Shown here one piece after another: positions 7,036 through 11,478 of a DNA stretch of 11,478 nucleotides. Positions within the stretch are counted from its first letter, which is position 1; every line of letters starts with the position of its first letter. The notes under the pieces were generated by a model, which did no database searches, was not told the origin of the DNA, and saw only the letters and a program-made list of their open reading frames with translations. Location: positions 1 through 11,478 of the forward strand of contig JALQVB010000031.1 in NCBI GenBank assembly GCA_023260495.1, read 5' to 3'. The position numbers were made by a program, and so were the translations under genes. This DNA is from Aquiluna sp. Lineage in GTDB: Bacteria > Actinomycetota > Actinomycetes > Actinomycetales > Microbacteriaceae.

Positions 7036-8536
7036 TTGCAACCTCCAGGTTTGGTGCCTGAGCAATTAGCGGCGCACCCCATTGGGCGACATAGAGCTGC
7101 TCGATCAGGGCACCGACGCGATACATCTGAGCATCCTGCATGGCAGGCGCCAGACTCTGAACTCCCGACGGCAAGCCGTCTTCTTTAGCAAGTCCGTTTG
7201 GCACGCTCATGCCCGGAATGCCGGCAAGGTTTGCCGGAATGGTGGCGATGTCGTTTAGATACATAGCCAATGGATCATCTAGCTTCTCCCCCAGCTTGAA
7301 CGCCGTGGTTGGAGCAGTTGGCGTCAACAGGACATCAACCTGGCTAAATGCCTTGTCCAGATCCTGCTGAATCAGCGTTCTAACCTTCTGGGCTGAACCG
7401 TAGTAGGCGTCGTAGTAGCCAGACGAAAGTGCGTAGGTGCCAAGGATTATGCGGCGCTTGACCTCGGGGCCAAACCCGGCCTCTCTGGTTGCTGCCATGA
7501 CCCGCTCAATGGTTGGGTTTCCCTCTGGCTCGACTCGCATACCAAAGCGCACCGAGTCGTAGCGGGCCAGGTTGGAAGAGGCCTCAGCAGGCAAAATCAG
7601 GTAGTACGCGGCAATTGCGTACTCGAAGCTTGGGCAGTCTACCTCAACCACTTCAACACCCTGGGCTACGAGCTTCGCAATCGTGTCGTCAAACAACTCC
7701 TTGATTCCAGCCTGGAAGCCATCGGAGCTGAGCTGCTTTACAACACCAACCTTGAGACCCTTGAAGTCAGCCCTGCGCACCGCTTCGGCCATTGAGCCAA
7801 GCGAGGTTGGAATCGAAGTTGAATCCATCGGGTCGTAGCCGGCAATGACATCCTGCAGCAGAGCCGAGTCCAAAACCGTGTTGCTTACCGGCCCGATTTG
7901 ATCGAGCGAGGAAGCCAGAGCAATCACTCCGTAGCGCGATACCGCACCGTATGTCGGCTTTGCGCCAACCGAACCGGTTACCGCAGCGGGGTAGCGAATT
8001 GAGCCTCCGGTGTCACTTCCAGTAGCCAGCGGCGCCAAGAAGCCGGCCACTGCAGAGGACGAGCCTCCTCCGGATCCGCCGGGGATGCGGGTGAGGTCCC
8101 AGGGGTTCTTTGATGGGCCGTAGGCCGAAAATTCCGTAGAGGAACCCATTGCGAACTCATCCATATTGGTCTTGCCCAAAATTGGCATTGCTGCTTCGCG
8201 GATTTTGCGCACCACGGTCGAGTCGTAAGGTGGAATCCAACCCTGAAGAATTTTAGAGCCGGCAGTTGAAGGGGCGTCCTTCGTCGTTAGCACATCCTTC
8301 ATCGCAATTGGAACGCCGTGTAGCGGCGAAGAAACATTGCCTGCAGCCAACTCGGCATCTGCCTGCTTAGCCGCTGCAAGTGCCTTGTCTCGGTCTAGGT
8401 GCAGGTAGCTGAAGGTCTTCTCGTTGAGTTTTTCTGACCGGTCGAAGAACGCTGTGGTGACCTCTAGAGAAGAAACTTCCTTCTTGGCAATCAGCTGGGC
8501 CAGCTCGCTGGCCGGCTTGAATACAAGTTCGCTCAT
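7028..8536 (-). CDS. gatA: Asp/Glu-tRNA amidotransferase subunit A (glutaminase subunit)
   Basis: The amidase subunit of GatCAB. It hydrolyses glutamine and channels the ammonia to GatB. At 502 residues it is full length. The amidase-signature catalytic triad is intact: K80 in GVPIAMKD, S155 in GGSGGGS and the nucleophile S179 in GSDTGGS, with the same 24-residue spacing between the serines as in S. aureus GatA (S154/S178). GGSGGGS in place of the commoner GGSSGGS is the usual actinobacterial form and leaves the cis-serine in place. The ATG start has GAGGA (8548-8544) 7 nt upstream, within the last codons of gatC, and lies 3 bp after the gatC stop. Its own 3' end overlaps gatB by 8 bp. Order gatC-gatA-gatB with these spacings suggests balanced, coupled synthesis of the trimer. 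Confidence 0.98.
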   Translation of the reverse strand: MSELVFKPASELAQLIAKKEVSSLEVTTAFFDRSEKLNEKTFSYLHLDRDKALAAAKQADAELAAGNVSSPLHGVPIAMKDVLTTKDAPSTAGSKILQGWIPPYDSTVVRKIREAAMPILGKTNMDEFAMGSSTEFSAYGPSKNPWDLTRIPGGSGGGSSSAVAGFLAPLATGSDTGGSIRYPAAVTGSVGAKPTYGAVSRYGVIALASSLDQIGPVSNTVLDSALLQDVIAGYDPMDSTSIPTSLGSMAEAVRRADFKGLKVGVVKQLSSDGFQAGIKELFDDTIAKLVAQGVEVVEVDCPSFEYAIAAYYLILPAEASSNLARYDSVRFGMRVEPEGNPTIERVMAATREAGFGPEVKRRIILGTYALSSGYYDAYYGSAQKVRTLIQQDLDKAFSQVDVLLTPTAPTTAFKLGEKLDDPLAMYLNDIATIPANLAGIPGMSVPNGLAKEDGLPSGVQSLAPAMQDAQMYRVGALIEQLYVAQWGAPLIAQAPNLEVANG

Positions 8537-8539
8537 GGT

Positions 8540-8836
8540 TTAGTCCTCATCCAGAATTGCCGCCACGCGGAACTTGCCATCTGCGCTGTCAGGTGCACCA
8601 CTGAGCGCCTCCTGCTGGCTAAGCGATGGTCGAACCTCATCCTCGCGGAAGACGTTGCTCATCGGAATCGGGTGGCTGGTGGGAACAACATCGCCAGAGA
8701 CAGCCTTGTTAACCTCGGCCACGGCGTCGACAATTACGCCGAGCTCTCCGGCCAGCTTTTCAACTTCCTCATCGGTCACCAGGATTCGCGATAGCGAGGC
8801 AAGGTGGCGCACCAAATCTGGGGTGATTTCAGACAT
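8540..8836 (-). CDS. gatC: Asp/Glu-tRNA amidotransferase subunit C
   Basis: A small subunit that wraps around the GatA-GatB interface and helps GatA fold and stay in the complex; it has no catalytic role. At 98 residues it has the family's usual length. The N-terminal helix motif is clear (ITPDLVRHLASLSRILVTDE, residues 4-23), and the centre holds the PTSHPIPMSNVFREDEVRPS stretch (52-71), close to the widespread PT-P-NV-R-D pattern. The ATG start (8836-8834) fits the family alignment, but the upstream Shine-Dalgarno is weak: only GAG within TTGAGCTGAAGC. Initiation may rely on coupling to ligA, whose stop is 38 bp upstream. It is the first of three consecutive gat genes. Confidence 0.96.
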   Translation of the reverse strand: MSEITPDLVRHLASLSRILVTDEEVEKLAGELGVIVDAVAEVNKAVSGDVVPTSHPIPMSNVFREDEVRPSLSQQEALSGAPDSADGKFRVAAILDED

Positions 8837-8874
8837 GCTTCAGCTCAATTTCTCTCTTCGGCAGATACCTAAGT

Positions 8875-10968
8875 CTAGTTTGCTGCTGCGGCCAACCGGT
8901 TCAGGAATTCGGCCTCATCAATAACTTCTACACCCAGCTGCTCGGCCCTGGCCAACTTGGAACCAGCTCCGGGGCCGGCAACTACGAAAGAGGTCTTCTT
9001 GGAGACGCTGGAAGCGGCCTTGCCGCCCAGTTGAATGATGCGCTCCTCGGCCTGGTCACGGCTCATGCTTTCCATCGTGCCGGTCACGACAATGCTCTTG
9101 CCCGCAAAGGGCCCGCTTGGTCCCTCCTGGGGCCCCTGATGTCCCTGAATTGCCACCTGCACACCAGCGCGCTCCCAGCTTTGGACAATTTCGCGGTGCC
9201 AATCCTCAGACCACCAATCGAGGATTGATCCGGCAAGAGTGGGCCCGACGCCTTCAACTTTTGCAAGGTCTTCCAAGCTGGCGTTGAAAATGGCTTCCAG
9301 AGAGCCAAAGTGGCTTGCCAGTGCCCGGGCTGCCACCGGCCCGACATGCCTGATTGAAAGCGAAACCAAAACACGCCATAGGTCCCGGCTCTTCACCTCT
9401 TCCAGATTCGCTAGCAATTTGAGGGCTATCTCGGCTGGCTGGCCATCCTTTTTCCGGAAGTAGTCCACAACCTTGGGAGTGCCATTGGCGTCATGCTTCG
9501 GAAGTCCAGTATCGGGGTCCAGCACATGCGTCTTGATGGGCAAAAGCTTCTCAAGAGTCAGGTCAAACAGGTCTGCTTCGGACTGAACTGGAGCTTCGGC
9601 GGGCTCAAGGGGCGAGGTCAGAGCGGTTGCTGAGACATAGCCAAGCGCTTCGATGTCGAGTGCTGAGCGGGACCCGATGTAGGCGATGCGCTCCCTGAGC
9701 TGCGCGGGGCAGGATTTGGAATTTGGACATCGCAGATCGACATCGCCCTGGCTTGCCGGCGCCAACTGGCTACCGCACTCCGGGCAGCTTTCGGGCATAG
9801 TGAATTCGCGCTCTGTGCCATCCCTGAGGCCGGTCACCGGGCCAAGAATCTCGGGGATTACATCGCCGGCCTTGCGAAGCACCACCGTGTCGCCAATCAA
9901 CACTCCCTTAGCCCTCACCTGGTCGGCGTTGTGCAGGGTGGCAAATTCCACCTCGCTGCCAGCAACTCGCACTGGAGCAAGCACGGCAAATGGTGTGGCC
10001 CTGCCGGTGCGGCCGATCGACACGCGAATATCGAGCAGCTTGGTGTTCACCTGCTCTGGCGGGTACTTGTAGGCAATGGCCCAGCGCGGGGCCCGCGATG
10101 TGGCACCAAGATCGCGCTGCCTGGCGAGCTCGTCGACCTTGATGACCACCCCGTCGATCTCGTGCTCAATGTCGTGGCGCGATTGCTCAAGGCTTTGGAT
10201 GTAATCGAGTGCAGCCTTGGCATCGGCTGCCACCGAAAACCGGGTGGTGGTTGGCAATCCCCAGCTGCTCAGCAGCTCATAGACGCCGCTCTGGGTGGCA
10301 ACCGGAGACTCCCAAGCCCCAAAGCCGTGCACCAGCATGCGCAGCGGTCTGCTTGCGGTCACCGCAGGATCCTTCTGCCTTAGTGAGCCCGAGGCGCTAT
10401 TGCGAGGATTGGCAAACGGCTTACCGCCGGCGGCGACGATTGATGCGTTGAGACCGGCAAAATCCGCTAGGCCAAAAAATACCTCGCCGCGTATTTCCAC
10501 CACCTCGGGGTGCCCAGAGCCGCTTAGCTGGTGCGGAATGCCGCTGATTGTGAGGACGTTAGCGGTGACATCCTCCCCCACCTCGCCATCGCCTCTTGTG
10601 GCAGCGGAGACCAATTTGCCCGCGCGGTAGGTGAGCGAGATTGCCAAACCGTCAATCTTTGGTTCGCACAAAAACGGTCCGTCGCCTACTCGCTCTACCC
10701 AGGCCTGGAACTCCTCGGTACTGAATACGTTGTCGAGACTCATCATCCGGTCGAGGTGACGATGCGGGGCAAATAGCTCGCTGGCTGAGCCTCCAACCTT
10801 GGTGGTCAGGCCGTCATCGGCTTCGCCAATCTGGGACTTTTCCAGCTCGGCAAGCTCCCGCTCTAGAGCGTCATACTCGGCATCCGAGACCAGGGGCTCA
10901 TTTTCCTGGTAGTAGGCATCGCGATACTTGGCTATTTGCGCTCGAAGCTCTTCGATGCGATCAGGCAC
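8875..10968 (-). CDS. ligA: NAD-dependent DNA ligase
   Basis: The replicative ligase that seals nicks at Okazaki fragments and in repair, using NAD+ as adenylate donor. It is 697 residues from the GTG start. Domain order: the NMN-binding helical domain (DAYY and SDAEYDAL, about 1-60); the adenylation core with nucleophile K104 in EPKIDG, plus EIRGEVFF, NPRNSASGSLR and DGVVIKVD (about 270); the OB fold; a four-Cys zinc finger (C395, C398, C414, C420); helix-hairpin-helix repeats (about 525-590); and a BRCT domain (about 615-697, SIVVTGT). Between the zinc finger and the hairpins, about residues 440-515, lies an insertion (GYVSATALTSPLEPAEAP and onward) not found in E. coli LigA but like Microbacteriaceae ligases. 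GTG at 10968-10966 was chosen because PDRIEELRAQI starts at the family position and it overlaps the mnmA stop as GTGCCTGA (8 bp). An upstream in-frame start at 11064 would add 32 non-homologous residues. Confidence 0.97.
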   Translation of the reverse strand: MPDRIEELRAQIAKYRDAYYQENEPLVSDAEYDALERELAELEKSQIGEADDGLTTKVGGSASELFAPHRHLDRMMSLDNVFSTEEFQAWVERVGDGPFLCEPKIDGLAISLTYRAGKLVSAATRGDGEVGEDVTANVLTISGIPHQLSGSGHPEVVEIRGEVFFGLADFAGLNASIVAAGGKPFANPRNSASGSLRQKDPAVTASRPLRMLVHGFGAWESPVATQSGVYELLSSWGLPTTTRFSVAADAKAALDYIQSLEQSRHDIEHEIDGVVIKVDELARQRDLGATSRAPRWAIAYKYPPEQVNTKLLDIRVSIGRTGRATPFAVLAPVRVAGSEVEFATLHNADQVRAKGVLIGDTVVLRKAGDVIPEILGPVTGLRDGTEREFTMPESCPECGSQLAPASQGDVDLRCPNSKSCPAQLRERIAYIGSRSALDIEALGYVSATALTSPLEPAEAPVQSEADLFDLTLEKLLPIKTHVLDPDTGLPKHDANGTPKVVDYFRKKDGQPAEIALKLLANLEEVKSRDLWRVLVSLSIRHVGPVAARALASHFGSLEAIFNASLEDLAKVEGVGPTLAGSILDWWSEDWHREIVQSWERAGVQVAIQGHQGPQEGPSGPFAGKSIVVTGTMESMSRDQAEERIIQLGGKAASSVSKKTSFVVAGPGAGSKLARAEQLGVEVIDEAEFLNRLAAAAN

Positions 10969-11478
10969 CCTGCACCTGCTTTGATTCGGTGCGATCGATG
11001 GTGGTCTGGCCGAGCACCCGCGTGCCCAGATAGATAACCGCAGTCTGCCCCGGTGCCACCCCAAAAAGTGGCTCGGTCAACCTGATAACCAGTTCATCGT
11101 CAACGACTGCGGCAGAGGCAGGGACTGTGTCGCCATGCGCCCTAACCTGAACCTCGCAATCGAAAAACTCCGCCGGGTCAGCCGGAGCTGCTCCACACCA
11201 GGAGTACCTGGCACCGGCGAGCGCCGAAATTTCCAGTGCTGATTCGGGACCAACCACCACCTCATGGGTCTTTGGCCTAATCTCCAGCACGTACCTAGGC
11301 TTTCCATCCTTTGCGGGCCTACCAAGCCTCAGCCCCTTGCGCTGACCAATCGTGAATCCAACGTGACCATCGTGGTCCCCCAGCACGTTGCCCTCCAGGT
11401 CAACAATGTTTCCCGGCTCAGAAGGCACAAAGTCCCTCAGCCACTCCCTGGTGTCTCCCTCGGGTATGAAGCAGATGT
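10961..11478 (-). CDS. mnmA: tRNA-specific 2-thiouridylase, C-terminal part
   Basis: The enzyme uses ATP and relayed sulfur to convert U34 of tRNA(Lys), tRNA(Glu) and tRNA(Gln) to 2-thiouridine, sharpening decoding. About 171 residues are visible, roughly the C-terminal half; the ATP-binding PP-loop domain is outside the window. The reading frame is open to the right edge from 11476. It begins ICFIPEGDTREWLRDFV, where the Cys (11473-11471) corresponds to the second catalytic Cys of the family (C199 in E. coli). GFTIGQRKGLRLG then marks the central domain, and RLTEPLFGVAPGQTAVIYLG the C-terminal beta-barrel. The stop TGA (10963-10961) overlaps the ligA start by 8 bp. It is the most upstream visible gene of the mnmA-ligA-gatCAB cluster; the operon promoter is not in the window. 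Confidence 0.95.
   Translation of the reverse strand, partial: ICFIPEGDTREWLRDFVPSEPGNIVDLEGNVLGDHDGHVGFTIGQRKGLRLGRPAKDGKPRYVLEIRPKTHEVVVGPESALEISALAGARYSWCGAAPADPAEFFDCEVQVRAHGDTVPASAAVVDDELVIRLTEPLFGVAPGQTAVIYLGTRVLGQTTIDRTESKQVQGA

Noticed and set aside
7036..7065. Upstream in-frame start that would lengthen GatB by 10 residues
   Set aside because: The ATG at 7035 has GGAGG at ideal spacing and the classic overlap with the gatA stop; the extra residues do not resemble GatB.
6571..7188. 205-codon open frame on the plus strand opposite gatB and gatA
   Set aside because: It lies wholly antisense to two confidently identified genes, has no recognisable domain and no good ribosome binding site; it is a shadow frame.
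8042..8086. Apparent loss of a catalytic serine in GatA (GGSGGGS in place of GGSSGGS)
   Set aside because: The cis-serine is the first Ser of the motif (S155), which is present with correct spacing to K80 and S179; the Gly variant is normal in actinobacteria.
10969..11064. Upstream in-frame start that would lengthen LigA by 32 residues
   Set aside because: The extension lies inside mnmA in another frame and is not ligase-like; the GTG at 10968 matches the family N-terminus.

Overview
The window looks like a chromosomal segment of an actinobacterium, most likely family Microbacteriaceae. This is inferred from the gene order mnmA-ligA-gatC-gatA-gatB, from the actinobacterial GGSGGGS form of the GatA amidase signature, and from an insertion in LigA (from about residue 440) that resembles Microbacteriaceae ligases. 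GC content by eye is in the mid to upper fifties. That is low for the family and would fit an aquatic, reduced-genome member, but no phylogeny was run.

Layout. On the plus strand, 1-1103 is the 3' end of a proline-catabolism gene (PutA-type delta-1-pyrroline-5-carboxylate dehydrogenase with its C-terminal tail). It is split between two frames by what looks like an out-of-frame internal deletion at about 243-247. A short intergenic region (1104-1190) carries a hairpin and a tandem 10-bp repeat. It precedes a large RND-family exporter (1191-4826) with an unusual charged C-terminal tail. Oligoribonuclease (orn, 4829-5431) follows after 2 bp, then tRNA-His(GUG) (5455-5531). On the minus strand, a compact operon runs from the right edge leftwards: mnmA (partial), ligA, gatC, gatA, gatB. 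It ends 4 bp from the tRNA, so the two transcription units converge tail to tail. No stretch over 300 bases lacks a gene.

How the genes work together. GatCAB converts Glu-tRNA(Gln) to Gln-tRNA(Gln), and MnmA thiolates U34 of tRNA(Gln), tRNA(Glu) and tRNA(Lys), so the minus-strand operon contains two steps acting on tRNA(Gln). LigA, the NAD-dependent replicative DNA ligase, sits between them. Overlapping or nearly touching stops and starts suggest translational coupling. Orn degrades the last di- to penta-nucleotides of RNA decay. The exporter has no adaptor gene beside it, as expected for a single-membrane organism.

I found no evidence of a previously undescribed system: no mobile element, CRISPR array, defence island or biosynthetic cluster. 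The most notable observations are the broken putA-like gene, the exporter's tail with a duplicated basic motif, and the tandem repeat upstream of the exporter.
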